A DNA stretch of 64,000 nucleotides, from assembly GCF_036173105.1 (NCBI RefSeq), contig NZ_CP108053.1:3596001-3660000 (forward strand), in the 5' to 3' direction. Of the stretch, positions 49,984 through 59,477 are shown piece after piece (the stretch's first letter is position 1; every line of letters starts with the position of its first letter). The position numbers were made by a program, and so were the translations under genes. The DNA is from Streptomyces sp. NBC_00287. Its GTDB lineage: Bacteria > Actinomycetota > Actinomycetes > Streptomycetales > Streptomycetaceae. The notes under the pieces were generated by a model, which was not told the origin of the DNA, made no database searches, and saw nothing but the letters and a program-made list of their open reading frames with translations.

Positions 49984-50168
49984 CCGCCACCACACCTCAC
50001 CGCACGAAAACCCTGGAACCACGCCCGCCCGCTCCGGCCCGCCACCACACCTCACCGCACGAGAACCCTGGAACCACGCCCGCTCCCCCCGGCCCGCCAC
50101 CACACCTCACCGCACGAGAACCCTGGAACCACGCCCGCTCCCCCCGGCCCGCCACCACACCTCACCGC
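49984..50168. repeat. 55-bp direct tandem repeat
   Basis: Three full units and a partial fourth start at 49984, 50039, 50094 and 50149, each opening CCGCCACCACACCTCACCGC. Units two and three are nearly identical; unit one differs at a few positions. It is in the gap downstream of the cebR stop and is not translated in any convincing frame. Confidence 0.9.
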
Positions 50169-50233
50169 ATGCGCGGCCCCCCGCCAACGCTCCGCGCCGC
50201 CGCTCTAATCCGCCCCGCCCGACGAATGCCCCC

Positions 50234-51289
50234 CTACGACGACGCCCGCTCCTCCAGCTCCGTAGCCAGTACCACCTGCCGGCGTTCGAGGCCGCGGGAC
50301 ACCGCCGGGCGGCGGTCCGCGATTTCCTCCAGGAGGAGGTCGATCATTCTGCGGCCCATTTCCTCGATCGGCTGGCGCACGCTGGTCAGGGGTGGGTCCA
50401 TGTGGCGGGCGATGGCCGAGTCGTCGTAGCCGACCAGGGCCACGTCGTCGGGGATACGGCGGCCCTCCTCCCGCAGTACCTGCCGGGCGCCCGCCGCCAT
50501 CACGTCCGAGCCCGCGAAGACCGCGTCCAGACCGGGGCGCCGGGACAGCAGCGCGGCCATCGCGCGCCGGCCGCCCTCCTCGGTGAAGTCGCCGGGCTCG
50601 ATCAGCTGCTCGTCGACCGCCTGGCCGGCGTCCCGCAGGGCGTCGCGGTAGCCGTCGACGCGGCGCTGGGCGCCGTAGACGTCGAGGCGGCCGGTGATGT
50701 GGGCTATCCGGTGGCGGCCACGGGAGATCAGGTGCTCCACGGCCTGGCGGGCGCCGCCGTAGTTGTCGGAGTCGACCGAAGTGAGGGTCTCGGCGGCGGA
50801 GCGCGGGCCGCTGATCACGGCCGGTATCTCCAGCTGGGCGAGCAGGTCCGGCAGCGGGTCGTCGGCGTGCACCGAGACCAGCAGGACACCGTCGACCCGG
50901 TGCGCCGCGAGGTACTGGGCGAGCCGGCGCCGCTCACGGTCGCTGCCCGCGAAGATCAGCAGCAACTGCATCTCGCTGTCGCCCAGTTCGGCGCCGACAC
51001 CCTTGAGCATGTCCGAGAAGTACGGCTCCGCGAAGAACCGGGTCTCCGGCTCGGGGACGACGAGGGCGATGGCGTCGGTGCGGTTGGCGGCAAGGGCACG
51101 GGCGGCCGTGTTCGGGACATAACCGAGCTCGGCGACCGCGGCCTCCACAGCGGCACGGGTGGCATCACTGACTCGCGGCGACCCATTGATCACCCGGGAA
51201 ACCGTGCCGCGACCGACACCGGCACGCGCGGCGACCTCTTCGAGGGTAGGACGCCCACCACTCCGCCCCCGCGCTCCGTGGCTTGCCAT
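50234..51289 (-). CDS. cebR: LacI-family cellobiose regulator CebR
   Basis: A 351-residue repressor. The LacI HTH is PTLEEVAARAGVGRGTVSRVINGSPRVSDATRAAVEAAVAELGYVPN (about 14-60). The remainder is a sugar-binding periplasmic-like domain (IALVVPEPETRFFAEPYFSDMLKG..., AVFAGSDVMAAGARQVL, LVGYDDSAIARHMDPPLTSV). CebR binds TGGGAGCGCTCCCA boxes and is released by cellobiose. It is divergent from the cebEFG-bglC genes, where two such boxes occur. Confidence 0.93.
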   Translation of the reverse strand: MASHGARGRSGGRPTLEEVAARAGVGRGTVSRVINGSPRVSDATRAAVEAAVAELGYVPNTAARALAANRTDAIALVVPEPETRFFAEPYFSDMLKGVGAELGDSEMQLLLIFAGSDRERRRLAQYLAAHRVDGVLLVSVHADDPLPDLLAQLEIPAVISGPRSAAETLTSVDSDNYGGARQAVEHLISRGRHRIAHITGRLDVYGAQRRVDGYRDALRDAGQAVDEQLIEPGDFTEEGGRRAMAALLSRRPGLDAVFAGSDVMAAGARQVLREEGRRIPDDVALVGYDDSAIARHMDPPLTSVRQPIEEMGRRMIDLLLEEIADRRPAVSRGLERRQVVLATELEERASS

Positions 51290-51634
51290 GGGCTCCGCCT
51301 TTCGCCGTCATCTTGTCGCCGGCCTGGAATTTAACAGTCCTGTCCGTCAGTGTGACCGTCCAGCGGGGAGCGCCGCCCCGGCCCCGGACGGGACGGTCGC
51401 GCCCCCCGGGGGTCCAGTTAACAGCCCTATAACTGAACGCATCTCTCCGCTCCCACGCCCTTGACACCCCCGCCCGGACCGACGACTCTTCAACACATCA
51501 CCTGTGGGAGCGCTCCCACGGTACCTGACACATACACATCCCGCACGTTCCCCGCCCGAGCCGCAGCGAGAACTAACGGGCCCAACAGTGCAGTTGGCCG
51601 GGGGGTCGGCACGTCAGGGCAACAGGAGGACGCA
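51290..51634. promoter_or_regulatory. Divergent cebR-cebE promoter region
   Basis: About 345 bases with no gene. It holds the CebR box at 51504-51519. The rest contains no other palindrome I would call. AGGAGGA just before 51635 is a strong ribosome binding site for cebE. Confidence 0.7.
51504..51519. promoter_or_regulatory. CebR box upstream of cebE
   Basis: GTGGGAGCGCTCCCAC is a perfect palindrome and contains the exact CebR consensus TGGGAGCGCTCCCA. It is 115 bases upstream of the cebE start. Confidence 0.93.
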
Positions 51635-52957
51635 ATGCGAGCACGTACCCGAATCCGCCGTAAGGCGGTTGTCCTCGCGGCGGTGGCGTCGCTGGGCGCC
51701 GGGCTGCTGGCCGGCTGTGCCGACGACGGCGACGACAACGGCGAGGGCAGCTCGTCGTCGGGCGGCGGTGGCGGCAAGACCAAGATCACCCTTGGCCTGT
51801 TCGGCACCGCCGGTTTCGAGGAGTCCGGTCTGTACAAGGAGTACGAGAAGCTCCACCCGGACATCGACATCCAGCAGACCGTCGTAGAGCGCAACGAGAA
51901 CTACTACCCGGCACTGCTCAACCACCTCACCACCAACAGCGGCCTCCAGGACATCCAGATGGTCGAGGTCGGCAATATCGCCGAGATCGTCCAGACGCAG
52001 TCGGACAAGCTGCTCGATCTGTCGAAGTACGGCAAGGAGGGCGACTACCTGGACTGGAAGTGGCAGCAGGCCACCACGGAGGGCGGCCAGACGATCGGTG
52101 TCGGCACCGACGTGGGCCCGATGGCCATCTGCTACCGCACGGACCTCTTCAAGGCGGCCGGTCTGCCCACCGACCGCGAGGAGGTCGGCAAGCTGTGGGC
52201 GGGCAGCTGGGAGAAGTTCGTCGACGTCGGCAACCAGTACCAGGGCAAGGCGCCCAAGGGCACCACCTTCCTGGACTCCCCCGGCGGTCTGCTGCAGGCG
52301 ATCCTCAGCAGTGAGGAGGACCGGTTCTACGACTCCTCCGGCGAGGTCATCTACAAGACGAACCCGGCTGTGAAGGACGCCTTCGACCTGACGGCGCAGG
52401 CCGCCGAGGACGGGCTGATCGGCAACCAGACGCAGTTCCAGCCGGCTTGGGACACGACGATCGCCAACAGCAAGTTCGCCGCGATGTCCTGCCCGCCGTG
52501 GATGCTCGGCTACATCAAGGGCAAGTCGAAGCCCGAGGCGGCCGGCAAGTGGGACATCGCCCAGGCGCCCAAGTCCGGTAACTGGGGCGGTTCCTTCCTG
52601 ACCGTGCCGAAGTCCGGCAAGAACACCGAGGAGGCGGCGAAGCTGGCCGCCTGGCTGACCGCTCCCGAGCAGCAGGCCAAGCTCTTCGGTGTGCAGGGCA
52701 GCTTCCCGTCCACCCCGGCCGCGTACGAGTCGTCCGAGGTGACCAGCGCGAAGAACGACATGACCGGTGACGCGCCGATCGGCACGATCTTCGCCGAGGC
52801 CGCCGAGAACATCCCGGTCCAGACGATCGGCCCGAAGGACCAGATCATCCAGCAGGGTCTGACCGACAACGGCGTGGTCCTCGTGACCCAGGGCAAGTCC
52901 GCCAAGGAAGCCTGGGACAACGCCGTGAAGACCATCGACAACGCCCTGGACCAGTGA
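51635..52957 (+). CDS. cebE: Cellobiose/cellotriose-binding lipoprotein CebE
   Basis: A 440-residue extracellular solute-binding lipoprotein. The lipobox is LLAGC (Cys28), followed by an acidic Gly/Ser linker. The mature part is a family-1 sugar binder (KITLGLFGTAGFEESGLYKEYEKLHPDIDIQQ..., FNHLTT-like ALLNHLTTNSGLQDIQMVEVG, PPWMLGYIKG). It binds cellobiose and cellotriose for the ABC importer; the MsiK ATPase that energises it is encoded elsewhere. The GTG of cebF overlaps its stop. Confidence 0.92.
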   Translation: MRARTRIRRKAVVLAAVASLGAGLLAGCADDGDDNGEGSSSSGGGGGKTKITLGLFGTAGFEESGLYKEYEKLHPDIDIQQTVVERNENYYPALLNHLTTNSGLQDIQMVEVGNIAEIVQTQSDKLLDLSKYGKEGDYLDWKWQQATTEGGQTIGVGTDVGPMAICYRTDLFKAAGLPTDREEVGKLWAGSWEKFVDVGNQYQGKAPKGTTFLDSPGGLLQAILSSEEDRFYDSSGEVIYKTNPAVKDAFDLTAQAAEDGLIGNQTQFQPAWDTTIANSKFAAMSCPPWMLGYIKGKSKPEAAGKWDIAQAPKSGNWGGSFLTVPKSGKNTEEAAKLAAWLTAPEQQAKLFGVQGSFPSTPAAYESSEVTSAKNDMTGDAPIGTIFAEAAENIPVQTIGPKDQIIQQGLTDNGVVLVTQGKSAKEAWDNAVKTIDNALDQ

Positions 52958-53982
52958 CCCGTATGACCACTGGGCACGACACCGCCGCCGCGTCCCCCGC
53001 AAAGGAGGGGGGCGCGGCCCCGGGCCGCCCGTCCGGCGGCGGTCCGGTCACCGAGCAGGAGCAGCGGCGCCGGAAGCGACTGTCCCGCCGCTGGCAGCGG
53101 GACGTCCGCTGGAGCCCGTACGCCTTCGTCTCGCCGTTCTTCCTGCTGTTCCTCGCCTTCGGCCTGTTCCCGCTGATCTACACGGGCTGGGCCTCGCTGC
53201 ACCAGGTGGAGCTGACCGCACCCACCGACATGGACTGGGTCGGCCTGCGCAACTACACCCGGATCTTCGACGACGACTTCTTCTGGAACGCGGCCGAGAA
53301 CACGCTGTGGATCGGCATCATCTCGACTGTTCCGCAGTTGATGATGGCGATGGGCATCGCCCACATCCTCAACTACAAGCTGCGCGCCTCGACCTTCTAC
53401 CGGGTCGTCATGCTCGCCCCGTACGCGACCTCGATCGCCGCCGCCTCGCTGGTCTTCGTGCTGCTCTTCGGCCGCGACTACGGCATGATCAACTGGGCGC
53501 TGGGCACCGTCGGCATCGACAGCATCGATTGGCAGAACGACACCTGGGCCTCGAAGATCGCGGTCTCCACGATCGTCATCTGGCGCTGGACCGGGTACAA
53601 CGCGCTGATCTATCTGGCCGCGATGCAGGCGATCCCGCAGGATCTGTACGAGTCGGCGGCACTCGACGGAGCCAGCCGCTGGCAGCAGTTCTTCCATGTC
53701 ACGCTGCCCTCGCTGCGCCCGACGATCCTGTTCACCGTCGTCGTCTCCACCATCGGAGCCTCCCAACTGTTCGGTGAACCACTGCTGTTCGACGCGAACA
53801 AGGGCGCCTCAGGCGGCCCCGAGCACCAGTTCCAGACGCTCGGCCTGTATCTGTACGAGCAGGGCTGGGTGAACCAGCATCTGGGCCGTGCCTCCGCCAT
53901 CGCCTGGACGATGTTCCTGATCCTCATCGTGATCGGGATCGTCAACTACGTCATCTCGCGCCGGCTGCGCGCCAGTAGTTAG
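52954..53982 (+). CDS. cebF: Cellobiose ABC permease CebF
   Basis: A 342-residue MalF-type permease with six membrane helices after a basic N-terminal tail. EAA loop: YESAALDGASRWQQFFHVTLPSLRPTILF. The GTG start at 52954 overlaps the cebE stop (GTGA); ATG 52963 is an alternative. It pairs with CebG to form the membrane channel for cellobiose/cellotriose. Confidence 0.92.
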   Translation: MTRMTTGHDTAAASPAKEGGAAPGRPSGGGPVTEQEQRRRKRLSRRWQRDVRWSPYAFVSPFFLLFLAFGLFPLIYTGWASLHQVELTAPTDMDWVGLRNYTRIFDDDFFWNAAENTLWIGIISTVPQLMMAMGIAHILNYKLRASTFYRVVMLAPYATSIAAASLVFVLLFGRDYGMINWALGTVGIDSIDWQNDTWASKIAVSTIVIWRWTGYNALIYLAAMQAIPQDLYESAALDGASRWQQFFHVTLPSLRPTILFTVVVSTIGASQLFGEPLLFDANKGASGGPEHQFQTLGLYLYEQGWVNQHLGRASAIAWTMFLILIVIGIVNYVISRRLRASS

Positions 53983-53992
53983 GAGACCGGCC

Positions 53993-54892
53993 GTGACGAC
54001 GACCATGACGAAACCCGACGCCCCCGAGGACCGGCGGCGCGTACGGCGGCCCAAGTCGGCGCGGGCCGGCGGGCAGATGCACGCGGGACCGATCGCGTAT
54101 GTGATCCTCGCGCTGTTCACCATCGGCTCGCTGTTCCCGCTGGTGTGGACGGCGATCGCCGCCTCCCGCGACAACCAGCGGCTGGCCGAGAACCCGCCGC
54201 CGCTCTGGTTCGGCTCGGGCCTCTTCGAGAAACTCGAAATCGCCTGGACCGACGCCAACCTGGGCGAGGCCTTCCTCAACACCACCATCGTGGCGGGCAT
54301 TTCTGCGGTGACGATCGTCGTGCTGTCGACGATCGCCGGGTTCGCCTTCGCCAAGCTGCGCTTCAAAGGCCGTAACGCGCTGATGCTGATCGTGATCGGC
54401 ACGATGATGGTGCCGCCGCAGCTCAGTGTGATCCCGCTGTACATGATGGTGGCCGAACTCGACTGGTCCGACCAGCTCCAGGCGGTGATCTTCCCGTCGC
54501 TGGTGAGCGCGTTCGGGGTGTTCTTCATGCGGCAGTATCTGCTCCAGGCGCTGCCGGACGAGATCATCGAGGCGGCGCGGGTGGACGGCGCGAGCAGCTG
54601 GCGGGTGATCTGGCATGTGGTGTTCCCGGCGGCCCGTCCCGCGATGGCGGTGCTGGGGATGCTGATGTTCGTGCAGACCTGGAACGACTTCCTGTGGCCG
54701 TTCCTGGTGCTGACCCAGAACGGCAATCCGACCGTGCAGGTGGCGGTCGCGGGCCTGGGCCGTGGCTATACGCCGGACCAGTCCCTGATCATGGCGGGTG
54801 CGCTGCTGGGCACGCTGCCGCTGCTGCTCGTCTTCGCGATCTTCGGCAAGCAGATCGTGGGCGGCATCATGCAGGGCGCGGTCAAGGGCTGA
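53993..54892 (+). CDS. cebG: Cellobiose ABC permease CebG
   Basis: A 299-residue MalG-type permease with six helices. EAA loop: IIEAARVDGASSWRVIWHVVFPAARPAMAVLG. GTG 53993 has AGGAG seven bases upstream, ten bases after the cebF stop. It completes the CebEFG importer. No ATPase gene follows, as expected for systems served by MsiK. Confidence 0.92.
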   Translation: MTTTMTKPDAPEDRRRVRRPKSARAGGQMHAGPIAYVILALFTIGSLFPLVWTAIAASRDNQRLAENPPPLWFGSGLFEKLEIAWTDANLGEAFLNTTIVAGISAVTIVVLSTIAGFAFAKLRFKGRNALMLIVIGTMMVPPQLSVIPLYMMVAELDWSDQLQAVIFPSLVSAFGVFFMRQYLLQALPDEIIEAARVDGASSWRVIWHVVFPAARPAMAVLGMLMFVQTWNDFLWPFLVLTQNGNPTVQVAVAGLGRGYTPDQSLIMAGALLGTLPLLLVFAIFGKQIVGGIMQGAVKG

Positions 54893-54994
54893 GGCCCGCA
54901 CATCTTCTCGGGGGGCCGGGTCACCGCCGCCTCGGCCCCGTCTCTCCCCCCACTCCCCCCATTCCCCCTACCTGTTGGTCTCCAAGACCTCCTA

Positions 54995-55008
54995 TGGGAG
55001 CGCTTCCA
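54995..55008. promoter_or_regulatory. CebR box overlapping the bglC start codon
   Basis: TGGGAGCGCTTCCA differs from the CebR consensus at one base. Its last base is the A of the bglC ATG, and its GGGAG also serves as the apparent ribosome binding site, so repressor and ribosome sites coincide. Confidence 0.85.
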
Positions 55009-56444
55009 TGCCTGAGTCCGAACAGCCGGTGACCCCGGTGACCTTTCCTCCCGCCTTCCTCTGGGGCGCAGCCACCTCCGCGTACCAGATCGAGGGGGCG
55101 GTGCGGGAGGACGGCCGTACCCCGTCGATCTGGGACACCTTCAGCCATACGCCGGGCAGGACGGCCGGTGGCGAGACCGGTGACATCGCTGTCGACCACT
55201 ACCACCGCTACCGCGAGGACGTGGCGCTGATGGCCGAGCTGGGCCTGACCGCGTACCGCTTCTCGATCTCCTGGTCGCGGGTGCAGCCGACCGGCCGGGG
55301 GCCCGCGGTCCAGCGGGGTCTGGACTTCTACCGGAGCCTGGTGGACGAGCTGCTCGCGCACGGCATCAAGCCGGCGGTCACGCTCTACCACTGGGATCTG
55401 CCGCAGGAGTTGGAGGACGCGGGCGGCTGGCCGGAGCGGGACACGGCGTACCGGTTCGCCGAGTACGCGCAGATCGTCGGCGAGGCGCTCGGCGACCGGG
55501 TGGAGCAGTGGATCACGCTCAACGAGCCGTGGTGCAGCGCCTTTCTGGGGTACGCCTCGGGCGTGCACGCGCCCGGCCGTACCGACCCGGCGGCCTCCCT
55601 GCGCGCCGCGCACCATCTGAATCTGGCGCACGGCCTCGGCGCCTCGGCCCTGCGCTCGGTGATGCCGGCCCGCAACTCGCTGGCGGTGAGCCTCAACTCC
55701 TCGGTGGTCAGGGCGGTTTCCGACGACCCGGCGGATCTGGCGGCCCGGCAGCGGATCGACGACCTGGCCAACGGCGTCTTCCACGGTCCGATGCTGCACG
55801 GCGCCTACCCGCAGTCGCTGCTGACGGCGACGGAGTCGCTGACGGACTGGTCGTATGTGCAGGACGGCGATCTGGCCCTGATCAACCAGCCGTTGGACGC
55901 GCTGGGCCTCAACTACTACACGCCGACGCTGGTCTCGGCGGGGGCGTCGGCGCCGACGGGCCCGCGGGCGGACGGTCACGGGGCGAGCGCGTACTCGCCC
56001 TGGCCGGGCGCGGAGGATGTCGCGTTCCACCAAACCCCGGGCGAGCGTACGGAGATGGGCTGGACGATCGACCCGTCCGGCCTGCACGACCTGATCATGC
56101 GCTACGCCCGCGAGGCCCCGGGTCTGCCGCTGTACATCACGGAGAACGGCGCGGCCTACGACGACAAGCCCGACCCCGACGGCCACGTCCACGACCCGGA
56201 GCGGATCGCCTATCTCCACGGCCACCTCTCGGCGGTCCGCCGGTCCATCGAGGACGGCGCCGATGTCCGCGGCTACTACCTGTGGTCCCTGATGGACAAC
56301 TTCGAGTGGTCCTACGGCTACGGCAAGCGCTTCGGCGCGGTGTACGTCGACTACACGACGCTGGAACGGACCCCGAAGTCGAGCGCCCTGTGGTACGGAC
56401 AGGCGGCTCGGACGGGGGCGCTTCCGGGGGTGGAGTCGGCCTGA
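55008..56444 (+). CDS. bglC: GH1 beta-glucosidase BglC
   Basis: A 478-residue cytoplasmic glycosidase. It opens FPPAFLWGAATSAYQIEGAVREDGRTPSIWD. The acid/base Glu is E173 in TLNEPW and the nucleophile is E379 in YITENG. It splits imported cellobiose to glucose and completes the ceb pathway. The N-terminus has no signal peptide. The start codon lies within a CebR box. Confidence 0.94.
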   Translation: MPESEQPVTPVTFPPAFLWGAATSAYQIEGAVREDGRTPSIWDTFSHTPGRTAGGETGDIAVDHYHRYREDVALMAELGLTAYRFSISWSRVQPTGRGPAVQRGLDFYRSLVDELLAHGIKPAVTLYHWDLPQELEDAGGWPERDTAYRFAEYAQIVGEALGDRVEQWITLNEPWCSAFLGYASGVHAPGRTDPAASLRAAHHLNLAHGLGASALRSVMPARNSLAVSLNSSVVRAVSDDPADLAARQRIDDLANGVFHGPMLHGAYPQSLLTATESLTDWSYVQDGDLALINQPLDALGLNYYTPTLVSAGASAPTGPRADGHGASAYSPWPGAEDVAFHQTPGERTEMGWTIDPSGLHDLIMRYAREAPGLPLYITENGAAYDDKPDPDGHVHDPERIAYLHGHLSAVRRSIEDGADVRGYYLWSLMDNFEWSYGYGKRFGAVYVDYTTLERTPKSSALWYGQAARTGALPGVESA

Positions 56445-56496
56445 CGGGGGGCGGGGCGCGGCGCCTTGCGGGTGTGCCGCGCCCCGGTCTTTCGGG

Positions 56497-56532
56497 CTAC
56501 TTGTAGACCCCGAACTACTTGTAGACCCCGAA
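56497..56532. repeat. 18-bp tandem duplication at the chitinase stop codon
   Basis: CTACTTGTAGACCCCGAA occurs twice in a row (56497-56514 and 56515-56532). It duplicates the last five codons and the stop of the GH18 gene, so a second FGVYK-stop lies just beyond the first. Confidence 0.9.
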
Positions 56533-57969
56533 CGCCTTGGCGAAGGCGTTCTTGTCCTGGTCGATGGAGCTGCAGGTCGCGTCGGCCGCCGGCTTCGGGC
56601 CGCCGGGGCAGGCCTTGTCCCGGGTCCCCGACCACATCGACAGCCAGCCGAGGCCCTTGGACTCGGCGAAGTTCACCAGCTGGGTGGCGTCCTCGACCTT
56701 GAAGATCTCGGTGACCACGTCGTTGACGCCGATCATCGGGGTGACCGCGACGGTCTTCCAGGCGGCGCTGTCGGACAGGCCGAGGACGCCCTTGATCTGG
56801 GCCTGGGTGGCGGTGGCCGCCTGCTCGGCGTAGGTGCCCATGTCGCCGCTGTACGCCGGGCCGTAGTCCATCGCCATGATGTTGACGGCGTCGATGCTCA
56901 CGCCGTTCTTCTTGGCGTCGGCCAGCAGGTCCACGCCGGGCTGGGTCAGGCCCTCCGGCATCACCGGGAGAGTGAAGGAGACGTCCAGGTCCGGATGCTG
57001 CTTCTGCAGCTCGGCGATGGCCTGGGCGCGGCGGGTGTTGGCCGCGGTGTCGGGCAGCGCGCCGCCCTCGACGTCGAAGTCGACCTTGGTGAGGTCATAG
57101 GCGTCCACGACCTTTTCGTACGCCGTCGCCAGCGCGTCCGCCGAGGAGCAGGTCGTCGCCAGCTCGCTGCCGGCCGCGCCGCCGAAGGACACCCGGACGT
57201 CGCCGCCCTTGGCGCGCAGCGCGCCGATCTGCGCGGCCACCGCGTCGCTCGCCAGGTCGCTCACCCCGCCCCACTTGGGCGTGCAGCCGCCGCCGTCGGT
57301 GATGAACGCGAGGTTGTAGTTCTTCACACCGGTGGCCTCGGCGGTGCCGACCAGGTCGAAGGCCGGGTAGAGGGAGGTGTCGACGTACGGGGCGAATCCG
57401 GCGTTCGTGGTGTTGCCGCTGCCGGTGGACTCGGTGGGCTTGGCCGTGGGGGTGGCGGTCTGGGTCGGGGTGGGGGTCGGCGTGGGGGTGGCCGTGGGTG
57501 TTGCCGTCTGGGTGGGGCGGCCGGTCGGCTCCGGGGTCGCGCCCTCGTCCGCGGAGCACTTGACTCCGTCGACGACACAGCCGGTCGGGTCGCCGGAGCC
57601 GTTGACGACGAAGCCGACGGTGACCGACTCCCCGGCCGCCAGACCGTCCTTGTCCCAGGTCGGCGGCTTCACGGTGACCCGCGAACCGCTCACGCTGGAC
57701 TCGGCGTTCCACAGCGAGCCCAGCTTCGCGCCCGACGGCAGGTCGAAGGTGAGGGTCCAGTCCGCCTTCGCCGAGCCGGTGTCGTTGGTGACGACGTACT
57801 GCGCGGTGTAACCGGTCGACCAGTCACTGGTCTTGGTGTACGCGGCGCCCACGCCGGCCGCCTGCGCGGTGCCGGTGAGGAAGACGGCGCCGCCACCGAC
57901 CACGGCCGCGGCGACGAGGCCGCCTATCGCCTTGTTCCTGCGGCTGACCTTGCGCCGGTGGATGCTCAT
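56515..57969 (-). CDS. Secreted GH18 chitinase-like enzyme with CBM2
   Basis: A 484-residue exported protein. The signal peptide ends near AQA (residue 38). A CBM2 fold follows (about 38-132; VGAAYTKTSDWSTGYTAQYVVTNDTGSAKADWTLTFDLPSG), then a Thr/Pro-rich linker (about 140-185). The GH18 barrel (about 188-484) carries the catalytic motif KVDFDVEGG with D297, D299 and E301. It binds and hydrolyses chitin or related polysaccharides. It is monocistronic, ending in a short duplicated stop. Confidence 0.92.
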   Translation of the reverse strand: MSIHRRKVSRRNKAIGGLVAAAVVGGGAVFLTGTAQAAGVGAAYTKTSDWSTGYTAQYVVTNDTGSAKADWTLTFDLPSGAKLGSLWNAESSVSGSRVTVKPPTWDKDGLAAGESVTVGFVVNGSGDPTGCVVDGVKCSADEGATPEPTGRPTQTATPTATPTPTPTPTQTATPTAKPTESTGSGNTTNAGFAPYVDTSLYPAFDLVGTAEATGVKNYNLAFITDGGGCTPKWGGVSDLASDAVAAQIGALRAKGGDVRVSFGGAAGSELATTCSSADALATAYEKVVDAYDLTKVDFDVEGGALPDTAANTRRAQAIAELQKQHPDLDVSFTLPVMPEGLTQPGVDLLADAKKNGVSIDAVNIMAMDYGPAYSGDMGTYAEQAATATQAQIKGVLGLSDSAAWKTVAVTPMIGVNDVVTEIFKVEDATQLVNFAESKGLGWLSMWSGTRDKACPGGPKPAADATCSSIDQDKNAFAKAFGVYK

Positions 57970-58079
57970 CGCATGCCTGCTTTCGCTGCTCACGGGGGTG
58001 GGGGTGCGGCAGCACGCTAGCGAGGCCGAATCGGGCAAACAGCCTGATCGGGACGGCGGTTGAGGATCTTAGGGTGCGC

Positions 58080-59477
58080 TTAAGGAAGGGATCGGGGCCG
58101 GTTAAAGGTCGAGACCAATCGGCCGCTACGGCGCCTGCGCACCCGGTGCCCCCGGCGCTCGGGCGCCCGAGCGTCGAGCTGGATCCAGATCCGCACCTCG
58201 GTCCCCCCGAGCACGGACGAGCCGATCCGCACATCCCCGCCGGTCGACTCCGCGAGCCGGCGCACGATGTCCAGGCCGAGCCCGGTCGATCCCGCGCTGC
58301 CCGAGCCCCGCCCGCGGGCCATCGCCGCCTCCGGGTCGGGTATGCCGGGCCCGGCATCGGACACGAGCACGATCACCGCGTCCTCGCCGTTGTGGACGTC
58401 GACCGCGAAGGCCGTGCCCTCCGCGGTGTGCCGGAAGACATTGCCGAGCAGCGCGTCCAGCGCGGCGGCCAGGTCGGCCCGGGCCACGGGTATGCGCACC
58501 GGCCGGTCGACCCCGGCCACCCGCACCTTGCGCCCCTCGTCCTCGGCCAGCGCCGACCAGAACGCCATCCGCTCGCGCACCACCTCGGCCGCGTCGCACC
58601 CGGCCCCCGGACCGGCCGCCGCCGTCTGCGGCTTGGCCTCCCGGGCCGTACGGATGATGGTGTCGACCTCCCGCTCCAACTGGGCGACGGCGGCCCTGGT
58701 CTGCTCGGCGGCCGGACCGTCCCCGAGCGAGGCGGTGTTGAGCCGCAGCACGGTCAGCGGGGTCCGCAGCCGGTGCGACAGATCGGCCGCCAGCTCCCGC
58801 TCGTTCGCGAGCAGTTGGACGACCTGGTCGGCCATCGAGTTGAACGCGGCCGCCGCGAGCCGCAGTTCGTTCGGCCCCTCCTCCGGCACCCTGGCCCCCA
58901 GCTTGCCCTCCCCCAGCTCGTGCGCGCCCTCGACCAGACGCTGCGCGGGCTGCACCATCCGTACGCCGAGCCGGTCGGCGACCGCGACCGAGCCGACGAT
59001 CAGCGCGACACCGACGGCGGCGAGCACCGCCCAGGCCGTCGAGACGCCGTTGCTGACCTCGGCCTCGGGGACGTACACCTCCACCACGGCGATCTCGCCG
59101 GAGCTCAGCGCGATGGGCTGGAGCAGGGTGGAGCCGCCGGGCACCTCGGTGGTGGAGGCGCGGCCGAGCCGTCGTACGGTCGCGATGTCGTCGCGCGCGG
59201 CGCGCTGCCGCCCGATGTCGACGGCCTCGGTGCCGTCGGCCGCGGGTATGTGCACGGCCATCTCCGCCTCGGAGCCGGCGGAGGCGACGACGCGTTCGAG
59301 CTGGTCGCGGTCGGTGGTGATGGACAGTGCCGGGGCGACCGCGGCGGCCTCCCGCTCGGCGTTGGAGAAGGCGCGGTCGCGGGCCATCTCCTTGATGACG
59401 AGTCCGAGCGGCACCGCGAAGGCCAGCACCACCATGGTGGTGACGGCGAGCGAGACCTTGACCAGGGCCCATCTCAT
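58080..59477 (-). CDS. Sensor histidine kinase, HAMP type
   Basis: A 465-residue kinase. Membrane helices at about 7-28 and 148-168 flank an extracellular sensor domain. HAMP follows (about 170-222), then HisKA with H235 (ELAADLSHRLRTPLTVLRL) and HATPase with LLGNVFRHTAEGTAFAV, SDAGPGIPDPEAA and GSTGLGLDIVRRL. The last 25 residues are basic. ATG 59477 overlaps the regulator stop by four bases. The stimulus is unknown. Confidence 0.92.
   Translation of the reverse strand: MRWALVKVSLAVTTMVVLAFAVPLGLVIKEMARDRAFSNAEREAAAVAPALSITTDRDQLERVVASAGSEAEMAVHIPAADGTEAVDIGRQRAARDDIATVRRLGRASTTEVPGGSTLLQPIALSSGEIAVVEVYVPEAEVSNGVSTAWAVLAAVGVALIVGSVAVADRLGVRMVQPAQRLVEGAHELGEGKLGARVPEEGPNELRLAAAAFNSMADQVVQLLANERELAADLSHRLRTPLTVLRLNTASLGDGPAAEQTRAAVAQLEREVDTIIRTAREAKPQTAAAGPGAGCDAAEVVRERMAFWSALAEDEGRKVRVAGVDRPVRIPVARADLAAALDALLGNVFRHTAEGTAFAVDVHNGEDAVIVLVSDAGPGIPDPEAAMARGRGSGSAGSTGLGLDIVRRLAESTGGDVRIGSSVLGGTEVRIWIQLDARAPERRGHRVRRRRSGRLVSTFNRPRSLP

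Noticed and set aside
49984..50168. CRISPR array
   Set aside because: The repeat units abut each other with no spacers and there are no cas genes.
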